Positions 1-9,791 are shown, counted from the first letter of the stretch. The stretch is 64,000 nt of DNA from BMS3ABIN04 sp964553325 (GCA_964553325.1 CAZKKI010000034.1:5807-69806), one strand, 5' to 3'. Notes: generated by a model from the letters alone, not told the origin. Made by a program: numbers and translations.

Positions 1-1959
1 GGAGGCCAAATCTTTAATTATTTCGTTTTGTTTCGATTTTGAAATAAACCGGGAAAGGACTTCTACACGCACGGGAAATTGCGCCAACCTGTCTTTAAAA
101 GTATTGAAGTGTTGTTCCGCTAAAATAGTAGTGGGCACAAGCATTGCAACCTGTTTACCGTTACTTATGGCTTTGAACGCCGCCCGAACGGCTATTTCCG
201 TTTTCCCGAAGCCGACGTCGCCGCATACCAATCTGTCCATCGGGTTTTCCGATTCCATATCCTTTTTCACTTCTTCGGTTACGTTAATCTGATCTTGCGT
301 AGGCTCGTAAAAAAACGATGCTTCCAATTCTTTTTGCCAAATTGTATCGGGACCGTAAGCAATACCTTTTTTGGCTTTTCTTTGTGCGTAAAGTTTAATA
401 AGTTCGCGAGCCGCATCTTTAATTTTGCTTTTAACTTTTTTCTTTGTGGTTTTCCATTCGTTGCTACCCAATTTAGACAGACGCGGCGGGGTTTTATCTT
501 GCGAAGAATATTTTTTTACAAGGGAAAGATAGTTCAGGTTTACATAAACCACTCCGTTATCGGCATAAAGAATTTTAATGCTTTCCTGTTCTATTTGCCC
601 GATTTTAATGGTCTCCAAACCGTCGTACTTACCTATGCCGAATTTTTCATGAACAACGTAATCACCGCGCTTAAGCGATGCCAAATCTTTTGCGGCCGAT
701 TTTTTATACCTTCGCTTTGAAGGTAATCTTGTTCTGTAAGGTTTATTGAAAATTTGATAATCCGATAAAACCACTGTCTTTGCTTGTTTTGCAATAAATC
801 CGGTTTTAATTGCAAGCACTTCCACTTTTACTTTTCCCGATTCTAAAAGCTCAAGCAGTTCTTCGTTAAAATCGATTAGCAAATCGTTAAGCCTTTTAGC
901 TTGCAATTCGTTTTCTGTAGTAAGATAAATTTTAAAATTCTTTCCCGCATAATCGGATAAAAACGAACACAGCAATTTGAAATTTGCGTTAAATTCCGGT
1001 GGATTGGTCAAACCCGCATTTATTCTGTTCTCATACGCTCCCAACTCGTCTTCAATAATCCATTTGGCGTTTTCCGAAAACTCAAACTCAATTTCCTCTT
1101 TAACGGGCAAGGTAAATTTATCTTCCGGTTGTTCTTCGGGATTTCCGTCGAATATTTCGTCGATAAGTTCTTCATCCAAATCGTTAATTTCAATTTTTTT
1201 CTCTTCGCCGTTTTCTTTTGCTAAGGAATCCAATTCGGATTGAACGGCAAAAACAATGGGATTTTCAAAATAGTCGAAAATATCGGAATCGAATTCACCC
1301 GTTTCGCTATCCATTTTGGAAGCAAGTGTTACATGCGGAACATTTTGCAAAGAGCGCTGGGAATCGGGGTCGAAATACCGGATCGATTCAATAAAATCAC
1401 CGTCGAATTCCAATCTGCACGGTTGTTTTTCGCTATACGACCAAAAATCAATAATAGAACCGCGAACGGAATAAAATCCGGGTTCCACTACAAACTTTTC
1501 TCTTTCGTAGTTAAGCAGATTCAGATATTCCAGCAAATCGTCGTAAGCCAGTTCCCCGCCGATTTCTATTTTTGTCGTATTATTTTTTAACTCTTCCTTA
1601 GGAGGAAGTTTTATATTCAGAATTTCATAAGTTGAAATTACAACAACATTTTCCCGCGAAGCGGCATCTGTCAATTTCTCCTGTAAGGTTTCCAAATCGA
1701 GTTCGGGAATTGAAATTACGTTTCCGTTCAATCCCAAAATATTGAGTTCAACGCAAAATTCATTTACTTTTTGTTTTCCGGGAAGCAATAGCAAAACACT
1801 CCCGCCACTTTCGAATACTTTTTTAACCAATAGCGATTTTGCAGTTTCGGGTAAAGCGGTAATCGGAATTATTGTTTCGCCGCTTCTCAATCTTCCGGTT
1901 ACCTCCCCGACAAATTCAAGTTGAGAGAAGAAATCCGATATTTTTTTATTCATTAACAT
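1..1959 (-). CDS. mfd: Transcription-repair coupling factor Mfd, N-terminal part (runs off left edge)
   Basis: Mfd is the DNA translocase that removes RNA polymerase stalled at lesions and recruits the UvrA/UvrB excision machinery. The minus-strand frame is open from the window edge to an ATG at 1959 (a second in-frame ATG lies at 1953), giving about 653 residues of a protein normally near 1100. The N-terminal UvrB-like region is followed near residue 430 by the RNA-polymerase-interacting (CarD-like) domain, with GDYVVHEKFGIGKYDGLETI. The helicase Walker A motif GDVGFGKTEIAVRAAFKA lies near residue 585. The visible part ends shortly after helicase motif Ia (VPTTILAEQH), so most of the translocase and the C-terminal domain lie outside. 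No clear ribosome binding site precedes either ATG, which is common in this phylum. It is transcribed divergently from the lon-like gene. Confidence 0.96.
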   Translation of the reverse strand, partial: MLMNKKISDFFSQLEFVGEVTGRLRSGETIIPITALPETAKSLLVKKVFESGGSVLLLLPGKQKVNEFCVELNILGLNGNVISIPELDLETLQEKLTDAASRENVVVISTYEILNIKLPPKEELKNNTTKIEIGGELAYDDLLEYLNLLNYEREKFVVEPGFYSVRGSIIDFWSYSEKQPCRLEFDGDFIESIRYFDPDSQRSLQNVPHVTLASKMDSETGEFDSDIFDYFENPIVFAVQSELDSLAKENGEEKKIEINDLDEELIDEIFDGNPEEQPEDKFTLPVKEEIEFEFSENAKWIIEDELGAYENRINAGLTNPPEFNANFKLLCSFLSDYAGKNFKIYLTTENELQAKRLNDLLIDFNEELLELLESGKVKVEVLAIKTGFIAKQAKTVVLSDYQIFNKPYRTRLPSKRRYKKSAAKDLASLKRGDYVVHEKFGIGKYDGLETIKIGQIEQESIKILYADNGVVYVNLNYLSLVKKYSSQDKTPPRLSKLGSNEWKTTKKKVKSKIKDAARELIKLYAQRKAKKGIAYGPDTIWQKELEASFFYEPTQDQINVTEEVKKDMESENPMDRLVCGDVGFGKTEIAVRAAFKAISNGKQVAMLVPTTILAEQHFNTFKDRLAQFPVRVEVLSRFISKSKQNEIIKDLAS

Positions 1960-2298
1960 TATATTATTTAAGTTTTTAGTTATGTTCGAAGATACAACTT
2001 ACCCTTTTCCCGCAAAGGAAAAGGTAATTGAATTGTAAATTTAAGCATCTTGAACACAAACAACAATTGAGAAGTTGTTGCGGACGAATATTTGTTTCCG
2101 GTGGTAAACATCAAGTTTTAACTTAAGCGTTCGTGCTTTCAATCCGTACACGAACAATTGCAATTACCGGCCGGTAATTTCTTGCCGCACACCGGTTAAT
2201 TAATCGAAAATATCTTTTCTTCCGCCTTTTTCTTAAAAATATTTTTCTTTAAGTTTTGTTTGGTTTTCTCCCGTTCTACAAAAACAAGGAAGTTCATA
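1960..2298. promoter_or_regulatory. Divergent mfd / lon-like intergenic region with four inverted repeats
   Basis: No convincing gene lies in these 339 bases, which must hold the promoters of both flanking genes. Four dyads are visible: CCTTTTCC/GGAAAAGG at 2003-2024 (6-base loop), CAACAA/TTGTTG at 2061-2080, GTTCGTG/CACGAAC at 2129-2155, and a perfect 18-base palindrome at 2162-2179. Sequences resembling half of that palindrome (CCGGT followed by A/T-rich bases) recur near 2098 and 2192. This suggests operator sites or RNA hairpins in leader transcripts. The function is inferred only from the symmetry. Confidence 0.5.
2162..2179. repeat. Perfect 18-bp palindrome, candidate operator
   Basis: AATTACCGGCCGGTAATT is fully self-complementary with no spacer. 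It lies about 120 bases before the lon-like start and about 200 bases before mfd. A dimeric regulator could bind it. No regulator gene is adjacent, so the binder is unknown. Confidence 0.5.
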
Positions 2299-4779
2299 AT
2301 GAATTTAATCAAATCTCCCAAACACAAAGAACTGGCTCCCGACCAATTAAAAGAAGCTTGCAACGTCGAGTGTTTCGATTTCGAATCAACGGTAAAGTTA
2401 CAACCGATCGAAGGAATCGTGGGTCAACAAAACGCATTAAAAGCGTTAAAACTCGGGGTGAATATAAAAGGACAAGGTTACAATATTTTTGTAACCGGGC
2501 TTTCCGGAACCGGCAAATTAACCACAATTAAAAAAGTTCTCGAAGAAATCCTTCCGCGGAAACCCAAACTTTACGATTATGCTTACGTTTATAATTTTAG
2601 AGATCCCGACCATCCAACGTTGCTTACATTTCCGGCGGGCAAAGGGAAATCCTTCAAAAAGGATATGGCGGAGATGATTAAACAATTGCGCGAGAATATT
2701 CCGCAAGTATTGGATAAAGAACCGTTTCTTTCAAAAAGGAAAAAACTTTTTGCCGAGTATGATTCTAAACAACGAAAATTAATGGGAGACTTTGAAAGCA
2801 AACTGCGGAAAGACAGTCTTACACTCGGACAAATAACCGTTGGCGATGTTGTTCGTCCGGATATTTTAGCCGTTGTCGACGGTCAACCCGTAATTGTGCA
2901 ACAACTTGAAGAATTGGTAAAACAGAAAAAAATTTCGAAGCGGGAAGCAAACAAGCTAATTAAAAAATATTCCGATTATCAAGACGAACTTCACTTATTG
3001 TTTAAACAAACGTTAAAACTTACACAAGAATTTCAACAAAAGCTTGCCGAACTTGAAAGCAAAGTGGTTACCGAACTGTTGAAAATTTTTATCGATCAGC
3101 TCAGAACGAAATACAAATACAAAAGGGTTTTAAAATATTTGGATAACGTACAAGAAAACATTCTTCAAAACCTCGATGTTTTCAAAGGACAAAAACCGGC
3201 ACAAGAACAAACCGCAGAAGGTTCGATAATCGATTATCTTAAAGAATACGAAGTTAACGTAATTTTGGATAATTCACACGTAAAACAATGCCCGGTAATT
3301 GTTGAAACCTCACCGACTTACAGTAACTTATTCGGTTTAATCGAAAAATACAGCGACGGCTCCGGCGGTTGGTATGCCGATTTTACAAGGATTAAAGCCG
3401 GATCGTTACTAAAAGCAAACGGCGGTTATCTTGTTATCAATGCTTCCGATGCTATTTCCGAACCCGGTGTATGGAAAGCGCTTAAACGTGTTTTACTTTA
3501 CGGCAAACTGGAAATTCAAGACCTAACGAATATTTATCAATTTACACCGAGCGTTCTTAAACCGGAACCGATTGAAATAAACACGAAAATCATTTTTATC
3601 GGGAACAACTATGTGTATTACTTGCTTTCCGAATTTGAGGACGACTTCAATAAAATTTTCAAAGTTAAAGCCGAATTCGATTATGAAATGAAACGCACGG
3701 AAAAAGCTTTGCTGGAATATGCTCAGCTTGTGAAAAAGTTGGTTGCCCAAGAAGGATTGTTGGAATTCGATAAATCGGCTGTGGGAAGAATAATCGAATA
3801 CGGTTCGAGATATGCCGGTTCGAAAAACAAATTAACCACACGATTTGCTTACGTTGCCGACCTTGTAAGGGAAAGCAGTTTTTGGGCATCGGACGTGGGA
3901 GCAAAAATCGTTACCGATTCGCATGTTATTCAAGCTTATAAATCTGCACGAGAACGGCACGGATTGTACGAAACCAAACTTAAAGAAATGATTAAAGAAA
4001 ACATTATCCGCATAGAAACCGACGGAGCAAAAATCGGACAAGTAAACGGTCTTGCCGTGTACAACGGCGGTGCGTATTCGTTCGGCAAACCGACTCGGAT
4101 AACCGCTTCGGTTTCCCTCGGCTCGGGAAATATTATAAACGTTGAACGCGAAGCCGGATTAAGCGGAAAAACCCACAACAAAGGCGTTTTGATTATCACG
4201 GGTTATTTCAGGCAAAAATTCGGTAAACGGATTCCGCTTAATTTCACTGCAAGTTTGGTGTTCGAACAAGGTTACGGAACAATTGACGGCGACAGCGCCT
4301 CAATAACCGAAATTGCCGCTTTAATTTCCAGCATCTCGCAAATCCCGATTAAACAATCTTTGGCAATCACCGGCTCGGTCGATCAACACGGTAACATTCA
4401 ACCTATCGGCGGAGTGAACGAAAAAATAGAAGGCTTTTTCGATGTTTGCAAAGAGCGCGGTTTAACAAAAAAGCATGGCGTTATAATTCCCTACCAGAAC
4501 ATTCAAGATTTAATGTTAAATGATGAAGTAATTGAAGCCGTTAAAAATAAACAATTTCATATTTACCCCGTTAAAACTGTAGACGAAGCAATAGAAATTC
4601 TTACCGGAATTAAAGCCGGCAAACTTCTGAAAAGCGGGAAATACCAGGCTTGCACGGTATTCGGAGAAGTGGAGAAAAAATTAAGGGAAATGAGAAGAAT
4701 TTTTAAACCGGAATCAAAATCGAACAAAAACGACGGTGGAAAAGAAAACAAACTTAAAGAAACTAAAAAGAAAAAATGA
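2299..4779 (+). CDS. Lon-like ATP-dependent serine protease (AAA_32 / LonB-type)
   Basis: This is a Lon-family protease that lacks the LAN substrate-binding domain of classical LonA, so it belongs with the AAA_32 plus Lon_C proteins. The AAA part has a Walker A motif (GLSGTGK) near residue 68, followed by a long helical insertion at about residues 120-270. The C-terminal proteolytic domain shows the Ser-Lys dyad: Ser in GDSAS near residue 666, and Lys in GGVNEKIEGF near residue 709. The tail is rich in Lys and Glu. An upstream in-frame ATG at 2260 exists, but the start at 2299 has a good ribosome binding site (AAGGAAG) about 9 bases ahead and begins with a more protein-like N-terminus (MNLIKSPKHKELAPDQL). 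The stop overlaps the pyruvate kinase start by 4 bases, so the two are probably co-translated. Its cytoplasmic targets are unknown. Confidence 0.93.
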   Translation: MNLIKSPKHKELAPDQLKEACNVECFDFESTVKLQPIEGIVGQQNALKALKLGVNIKGQGYNIFVTGLSGTGKLTTIKKVLEEILPRKPKLYDYAYVYNFRDPDHPTLLTFPAGKGKSFKKDMAEMIKQLRENIPQVLDKEPFLSKRKKLFAEYDSKQRKLMGDFESKLRKDSLTLGQITVGDVVRPDILAVVDGQPVIVQQLEELVKQKKISKREANKLIKKYSDYQDELHLLFKQTLKLTQEFQQKLAELESKVVTELLKIFIDQLRTKYKYKRVLKYLDNVQENILQNLDVFKGQKPAQEQTAEGSIIDYLKEYEVNVILDNSHVKQCPVIVETSPTYSNLFGLIEKYSDGSGGWYADFTRIKAGSLLKANGGYLVINASDAISEPGVWKALKRVLLYGKLEIQDLTNIYQFTPSVLKPEPIEINTKIIFIGNNYVYYLLSEFEDDFNKIFKVKAEFDYEMKRTEKALLEYAQLVKKLVAQEGLLEFDKSAVGRIIEYGSRYAGSKNKLTTRFAYVADLVRESSFWASDVGAKIVTDSHVIQAYKSARERHGLYETKLKEMIKENIIRIETDGAKIGQVNGLAVYNGGAYSFGKPTRITASVSLGSGNIINVEREAGLSGKTHNKGVLIITGYFRQKFGKRIPLNFTASLVFEQGYGTIDGDSASITEIAALISSISQIPIKQSLAITGSVDQHGNIQPIGGVNEKIEGFFDVCKERGLTKKHGVIIPYQNIQDLMLNDEVIEAVKNKQFHIYPVKTVDEAIEILTGIKAGKLLKSGKYQACTVFGEVEKKLREMRRIFKPESKSNKNDGGKENKLKETKKKK

Positions 4780-6200
4780 CGAGAAAAGTAAAAACAAAAA
4801 TTTTGGCAACAATAGGTCCCGCAACCGACTCCAAAGAAAAGTTGGTTGAATTGATTAACGCCGGCGCCGACGGTTTCCGGTTGAATTTCTCACACGGCGA
4901 CTACGGTTACTTTGAAAAAGTGTTCGAAAGAATCCATAACGTTTGCACGGAAAGCTCTCTGCCCATTCCTATTTTAATCGATTTGCAAGGTCCCAAAATA
5001 CGTATCGGTGATCTTTCCGAAAATAAAATCGATATATTCCCCGGCGATACAATTGAAATTACGATAGAAAATATACGCGGAACAAAAGAAATTATTTCCA
5101 CCTCGTATAAAAATCTTCCGCAAGATGCGCGAATCGGCGATGTAATTTTGATTGACGACGGTTTGATTAAACTGGAAATTATAAAGAAAACCGAGAAATC
5201 GGTTATTTGTAAAATTATCAACGGCGGCGTTCTGAAACCTAAAAAGGGAATGAATTTACCCGGAATGAAACTCAGCACTCCTTCGCTAACCGAAAAAGAC
5301 AAAGAAAATTTGAACTTTGCACTTGGTCACAGAGTGGATTTTATTGCGCTTTCGTTTGTACGACATGAAAATGACATTCTGGAATTAAAAGACTGGCTTG
5401 CTTCTAAAGGCTATGACAAACCGGTAATTGCAAAGATAGAAAAGCCCGAAGCGGTCGAAAGATTCGAGCAGATTTTGAATGTTGCCGACGGAATAATGGT
5501 TGCACGCGGCGATTTGGGCGTTGAACTTGCTCCGCAACTCGTACCGATTGTACAAAAAAATATTATTCGCAGATGCAATGCCACCGGAAAACTTGTAATT
5601 ACCGCAACTCAAATGCTTGAATCGATGATACAAAATTCCGTACCCACGCGCGCCGAAGCCTCGGACGTGGCAAATGCCGTTTTAGACGGTACCGACGTTG
5701 TAATGCTGAGCGGCGAAACTTCCGTGGGGAAATATCCGGTTGAAGCTGTAAAAATTATGGACGATATATTAAAAACCGCCGAATCTCAAACGCAATTCCA
5801 AACACCTATTAACTTCGATAAACCCCGGAACGTAATCGATAATCTATTTGACGCTACAGCCAAAGGCTTTGCGGAAATAGCCGATCAAATAAACGCTTCG
5901 GTAATTGTTGTTTTTACACATCACGGAAGGAAAGCCAAGGCATTGGCTAAGTTCCGACCCGCGGCATCGATTGTTGCAATTTCAAACGAGTTCGATACTT
6001 TGAACATTCTGAATTTGCACAGGGGAATTATTCCTTTCCACCTCGAAAATTTCGAAGACGAAGACAAAGCAATTTCCCAAACAATCGAAATTCTGAAAAA
6101 AGAAATGTTCGTAGAGAAAAACGACATTATCGTTTTCACTTCGGGCGCCCCGATTACCGACGGCGAACGAAGGAACTGGATTAGATTTCATGTAGTTTAA
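4776..6200 (+). CDS. pyk: Pyruvate kinase
   Basis: Pyruvate kinase converts phosphoenolpyruvate and ADP to pyruvate and ATP in the last step of glycolysis. The 474-residue product is full length for the bacterial enzyme without an extra C-terminal domain. It begins with TKILATIGPATDSKEKL. The substrate-loop sequence RLNFSHGD lies near residue 35, the catalytic-lysine segment IAKIEKPEA near residue 220, and the metal/phosphate signature MVARGDLGVE follows, then TRAEASDVANAVLDGTD. The C-terminal regulatory domain ends normally. Its ATG overlaps the stop of the lon-like gene (ATGA), and the radical SAM gene starts 8 bases downstream, so the three form an operon. There is no functional reason known for the pairing with a protease. 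Confidence 0.97.
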   Translation: MTRKVKTKILATIGPATDSKEKLVELINAGADGFRLNFSHGDYGYFEKVFERIHNVCTESSLPIPILIDLQGPKIRIGDLSENKIDIFPGDTIEITIENIRGTKEIISTSYKNLPQDARIGDVILIDDGLIKLEIIKKTEKSVICKIINGGVLKPKKGMNLPGMKLSTPSLTEKDKENLNFALGHRVDFIALSFVRHENDILELKDWLASKGYDKPVIAKIEKPEAVERFEQILNVADGIMVARGDLGVELAPQLVPIVQKNIIRRCNATGKLVITATQMLESMIQNSVPTRAEASDVANAVLDGTDVVMLSGETSVGKYPVEAVKIMDDILKTAESQTQFQTPINFDKPRNVIDNLFDATAKGFAEIADQINASVIVVFTHHGRKAKALAKFRPAASIVAISNEFDTLNILNLHRGIIPFHLENFEDEDKAISQTIEILKKEMFVEKNDIIVFTSGAPITDGERRNWIRFHVV

Positions 6201-6208
6201 AGGCTGCC

Positions 6209-7237
6209 ATGGAAACGAGCGAATTGAAATTAGCCGATTGGTGGAAAACTCTTCCGAACGGAAAAATATTATGTACATTGTGTCCCCGCTATTGTACAAT
6301 TGGAGAGGGACAAAAGGGATTTTGTTTTATTCGCGAGAACATAGGCGGGAAATTATATTCGACCGGCTACGGCAGACCAACCGGCTTCGCAATCGATCCG
6401 ATAGAAAAAAAACCATTGAATCATTTTTTACCCGGTACTTCAATTCTAAGTTTCGGCACGGCAGGTTGTAATTTGGGTTGTAAATTTTGCCAAAACTGGA
6501 CAATGAGCAAAGCAAAATTAGATGAAACATATTCGGTTAAAGCTTCCCCCGAAGATGTTGTACGTTTGGCAAAAAAATACGGCACTCCTTCAATTGCTTA
6601 CACATACAACGATCCGACTATTTTCGGAGAATACGTAATCGATATTTCAAAACTGGCGCGGGAAGAAGGAATTAAATCAGTCATGGTAACCGCGGGGTAT
6701 ATCGACAAAGATGCTAGAAAAGACGTTTATAAATATATCGATGCCGCAAACGTCGACCTAAAAGCTTTTACCGAAGAATTCTACAGAAAGCTTACCCTTT
6801 CTCACCTTAACGATGTTTTGGATACTCTTGTTTGGCTGAAAAACGATACCGACGTTTGGATTGAAATTACAACGTTGCTAATTCCGGGTGAAAACGATTC
6901 GCCGGATGAAATTAAAGAAATGGTGAATTGGATATTACAAAATCTCGGTGATGAGGTTCCGCTGCATTTCACTGCTTTTCATCCCGATTTTAAAATGAGA
7001 GACAAACCGCCCACACCTCCTTCGACTTTAACAATGGCAAGAAACATTGCATTGAAAGAGGGATTAAAATATTGTTATGTGGGGAACGTGCATAATGTAG
7101 AAGGCCAAACCACATTTTGTCCCAACTGCGGAGAACCGTTAATTGTAAGAGACTGGCATTCCGTCCGTCTAAACAAACTGGAAAACGGAAAATGTTATAA
7201 ATGCGGCACCGAAATCGCCGGAGTGTTTAATTCTTGA
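6209..7237 (+). CDS. amrS: AmmeMemoRadiSam-type radical SAM enzyme
   Basis: This 342-residue protein matches the radical SAM member of the widespread AmmeMemoRadiSam trio, whose chemistry is not established. The iron-sulfur/SAM motif is C-x3-C-x2-C at residues 87, 91 and 94 (CNLGCKFC). An N-terminal cysteine set at residues 22, 25, 29 and 39 (CTLCPRYC...C) precedes it, and a C-terminal zinc-ribbon-like CPNCGEPL...CYKCGTE closes the protein. It starts 8 bases after pyk and is the last gene of the operon. The usual partners AMMECR1 and MEMO1 are not in this window. Resemblance to pyruvate formate-lyase activating enzymes reflects the shared radical SAM fold; the Cys-rich N-terminus favours AmrS. 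Confidence 0.9.
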   Translation: METSELKLADWWKTLPNGKILCTLCPRYCTIGEGQKGFCFIRENIGGKLYSTGYGRPTGFAIDPIEKKPLNHFLPGTSILSFGTAGCNLGCKFCQNWTMSKAKLDETYSVKASPEDVVRLAKKYGTPSIAYTYNDPTIFGEYVIDISKLAREEGIKSVMVTAGYIDKDARKDVYKYIDAANVDLKAFTEEFYRKLTLSHLNDVLDTLVWLKNDTDVWIEITTLLIPGENDSPDEIKEMVNWILQNLGDEVPLHFTAFHPDFKMRDKPPTPPSTLTMARNIALKEGLKYCYVGNVHNVEGQTTFCPNCGEPLIVRDWHSVRLNKLENGKCYKCGTEIAGVFNS

Positions 7238-7545
7238 ATAATTTTAATGTAAAGGTTGTCTCTGGCAGTATTTAATTCGCGATATGCTTAACAAAAACAA
7301 ATACCGGAACGAAGAGGTGCGGAATTTTGTTAGTTCGGGGAAAGAATCGGCAGACCCGGATTTCATGGTAGCGGATATAAAAATTCATTTGTTTTCGTCC
7401 TCCAATCCTAATATGTTTTTATTTTTCCTATCTCGTTGAAAATTATGTGTTTCGATTGAACCTTTTGCGAACCAACTCATTAAGCTTAATGGTTAAACTA
7501 TTTTATTGACGACTTTTCTCCACCGGATAAATCCGCGGGTTTTGT
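7238..7545. other. Gene-free gap between convergent operons
   Basis: These 308 bases separate the 3' end of the radical SAM gene from the 3' end of the histidine kinase. No open frame with coding character is present. The only structure seen is a short inverted repeat CGGAT/ATCCG at 7524-7535, 10 bases beyond the kinase stop, which may help end the minus-strand transcript. Confidence 0.6.
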
Positions 7546-9057
7546 TTAATTGTATATCCCGACTTCGGTTTTAACTTGCTTTTCAATATACACAGGAACG
7601 TTAAAAGAAAATTCCGTGCCTTTGCCCACTTTGCTTTTAACATCGATATGCAAATTATGCACCTCCAAAATTTTCTTTACAATTGCCAATCCCAACCCTA
7701 TACCTTTATTATCTTCGGTTTTGATTCGCTGCCCTTGATTATAACGATCGAAAATAGTGGTAAGTTCGTCCGAAGATATTCCTCTTCCGCTATCTTTAAT
7801 CGTAACTTGAACATAATCTTCTTTTTTAGTCAGATTAAAAACGATTTCGCCGTTCGGATTGGTAAATTTAATTGCATTGTCGAGTAAATTTTGCAGTACC
7901 TTTTCCATCATGCTAATATCGGCATACACGAACGGCAAGTTGCTATCGAATCTTAAACTCAGTTTTATGTTTTTGGCTTCGGCTAAAATCTGATTTTTCT
8001 GCTGAATATCTTGAACCAGCTCTGCAATTGAAAACGGTTCAGGATTCGGAACGTATTCCCTTGCTTCAAGTTTGGAGAGTTCGAATAATTCTTCCACCAA
8101 TTTTTTTAAGCTGGCGGTGCTGTTTAAAACAATATTCATAAACTTGTCTTTTTCTTCGTTTGTCAGGGAATCGGATTTCATTGTAAGCGTTTCAACGTAA
8201 CCTTGAATAGATGCAAGAGGAGTTCGTAAATCGTGCGAAACATTTGCCACAAGTTCCCGCCGCAAATTGTCCATTGTTTTTATATCTTGAATATTTTGCA
8301 CGATTGTATCTGCCATTTCGTTAAACGATTGAGCAAATTCGCCGAGTTCGTCTTTGCTTTTTATTTTTATACGGGCTTCGAGGTTGCCGTTTTTAAATTC
8401 TCTTATTACTTTAAGCATTTCATTTAAGTTTCCGGTTATGAAGCGTAACGATAAAATCGTTATAATAACAGCGGCCAAAAGTGTAATGGTCATCGAGCGC
8501 AAACCCAATCTTAAAATATAACTTCCGAAAACCAATTGAGTTGCGTTTTCGTATTCTTCTCCCTCCAAAATAACATAAATATATCCGCGAAAAACATCGC
8601 CCTCGTAAACTTCGGATGCGGAGAAAGCCTTTTCCGCCTCTTTATTTTTAGGATCGGCGCCCAATACAAATGCGTGCCCGTTATTTTCAATAAATTGTTT
8701 TATGGGAGCCAGAGGTACGGACTTCAATTTGATTTTTTTATCCGGTGCAAAATACGTTAAAATGTTTCCTTGAGGATCGAGCAAATAAACTTCGATACTG
8801 GGATTAATAACCATAACATTGTGAAATACTTCGTCCAATACAGCTTTGTTGATTTTCCCGTCGATAAAACATTCCGTTTCGTCGGCTATATGTTTTGCCA
8901 CTTCGGAGTTAAGCTTTTGTATTGTTTCTTGAAAATACATCTCCGCGGTAAAAACGGAAATGTATAAATAAACGGACGATAAAAGAATCAGAATAAGAAG
9001 AAAGGTTATTCCGATTTTCCATTTCAACTTATTGAATATGCTAAGTTTGTTTTTCAT
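7546..9057 (-). CDS. Membrane sensor histidine kinase (PhoR/ResE type)
   Basis: This is the sensor of a two-component pair with the response regulator that overlaps its start. Reading from the ATG at 9057 (MKNKLSIFNKLKWKIG) gives 503 residues. The order is: a transmembrane helix near residues 14-34, an extracytoplasmic sensing region of about 140 residues, a second helix near residues 185-205, HAMP, HisKA with the phospho-acceptor His275 in VSHDLRTPLASIQGY, and HATPase_c with NLLDNAIKF, DSGRGIS and GIGLGLAIVKK. An ATG at 9105 would add 16 residues, but the 9057 start puts the first helix at the N-terminus and overlaps the regulator stop by 17 bases, a common arrangement. The signal sensed cannot be deduced; the phosphate-regulon genes that would suggest PhoR are not nearby. 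Confidence 0.93.
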   Translation of the reverse strand: MKNKLSIFNKLKWKIGITFLLILILLSSVYLYISVFTAEMYFQETIQKLNSEVAKHIADETECFIDGKINKAVLDEVFHNVMVINPSIEVYLLDPQGNILTYFAPDKKIKLKSVPLAPIKQFIENNGHAFVLGADPKNKEAEKAFSASEVYEGDVFRGYIYVILEGEEYENATQLVFGSYILRLGLRSMTITLLAAVIITILSLRFITGNLNEMLKVIREFKNGNLEARIKIKSKDELGEFAQSFNEMADTIVQNIQDIKTMDNLRRELVANVSHDLRTPLASIQGYVETLTMKSDSLTNEEKDKFMNIVLNSTASLKKLVEELFELSKLEAREYVPNPEPFSIAELVQDIQQKNQILAEAKNIKLSLRFDSNLPFVYADISMMEKVLQNLLDNAIKFTNPNGEIVFNLTKKEDYVQVTIKDSGRGISSDELTTIFDRYNQGQRIKTEDNKGIGLGLAIVKKILEVHNLHIDVKSKVGKGTEFSFNVPVYIEKQVKTEVGIYN

Positions 9058-9769
9058 TTTCGTAGTATTCCAATTTTTCGCTATCATTAAATTTATACCC
9101 AACACCCCAAGAAGTCAGAATATATTTCGGCTTCGAGAGGTTATCTTCAATTTTACTTCGCAGTCTGTTAATATGCGAATTAACGGTATGCTCGTAACCG
9201 TTATATTGATACCCCCAAAGTAAATTAAGTAATTGTTCTCTGCTATAAATTTTTCCCGGGTGCGAAGCTAACAAATACAACAAATCGAATTCTTTTGCGG
9301 TAAGCTCCACTTCTTTACCTTTAATGGTCACCTTTCTTTTGGATACATCGATATATAGCTCACCGATTTTTATATTTTTCTCGTTATCGATTTCCTTTTT
9401 AATCGTACTGATTCTCCGGAAAATAGCTTTTACACGGGCGATAAATTCCCTAATGCTAAACGGTTTCGTCAGATAATCGTCCGCCCCCATTTCAAGTCCG
9501 ATAACCTTATCGATTTCTTCGCTTTTGGAAGTAAGCATTAATATTGGAGTATAGACTTCCTGCTTTCTTACTTCTTTACAAACTTCCAAGCCATCCAACT
9601 TGGGTAGCATAATATCCAGAATTATCAAATCGAATTCATCGGTTAACGCGAGGCGTAACCCTTCCTCGCCGTCGAAAGCTTTTGTAACCGAATAATCCAA
9701 ATCTTTCAGATGAATTTCCAAAAGATCGGCTAAAGAGTCGTTATCTTCAATGACTAAAATTCTCTTCAT
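9041..9769 (-). CDS. OmpR/PhoB-family response regulator
   Basis: This 242-residue DNA-binding regulator pairs with the overlapping histidine kinase. The receiver domain has the acidic pocket E8/D9 and the phospho-acceptor Asp52 in DLIILDIMLPKLDG, followed by KPF near residue 105. The C-terminal winged-helix domain (about residues 135-230) shows the family pattern LTAKEFDLLYLLASHPGKI and YEHTVNSHINRLRSKIE. It is the first gene of the pair and starts with ATG at 9769. Target genes are unknown; the spondin and VPS10 genes upstream are on the same strand but separated by a terminator-like hairpin. Confidence 0.95.
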   Translation of the reverse strand: MKRILVIEDNDSLADLLEIHLKDLDYSVTKAFDGEEGLRLALTDEFDLIILDIMLPKLDGLEVCKEVRKQEVYTPILMLTSKSEEIDKVIGLEMGADDYLTKPFSIREFIARVKAIFRRISTIKKEIDNEKNIKIGELYIDVSKRKVTIKGKEVELTAKEFDLLYLLASHPGKIYSREQLLNLLWGYQYNGYEHTVNSHINRLRSKIEDNLSKPKYILTSWGVGYKFNDSEKLEYYENEKQT

Positions 9770-9791
9770 TTTCCACCGTTTTTAAATAAAC

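Noticed and set aside
2260..2298. Longer N-terminus for the lon-like protease
   Set aside because: The ATG at 2299 has a better ribosome binding site and the added residues look unlike protein.
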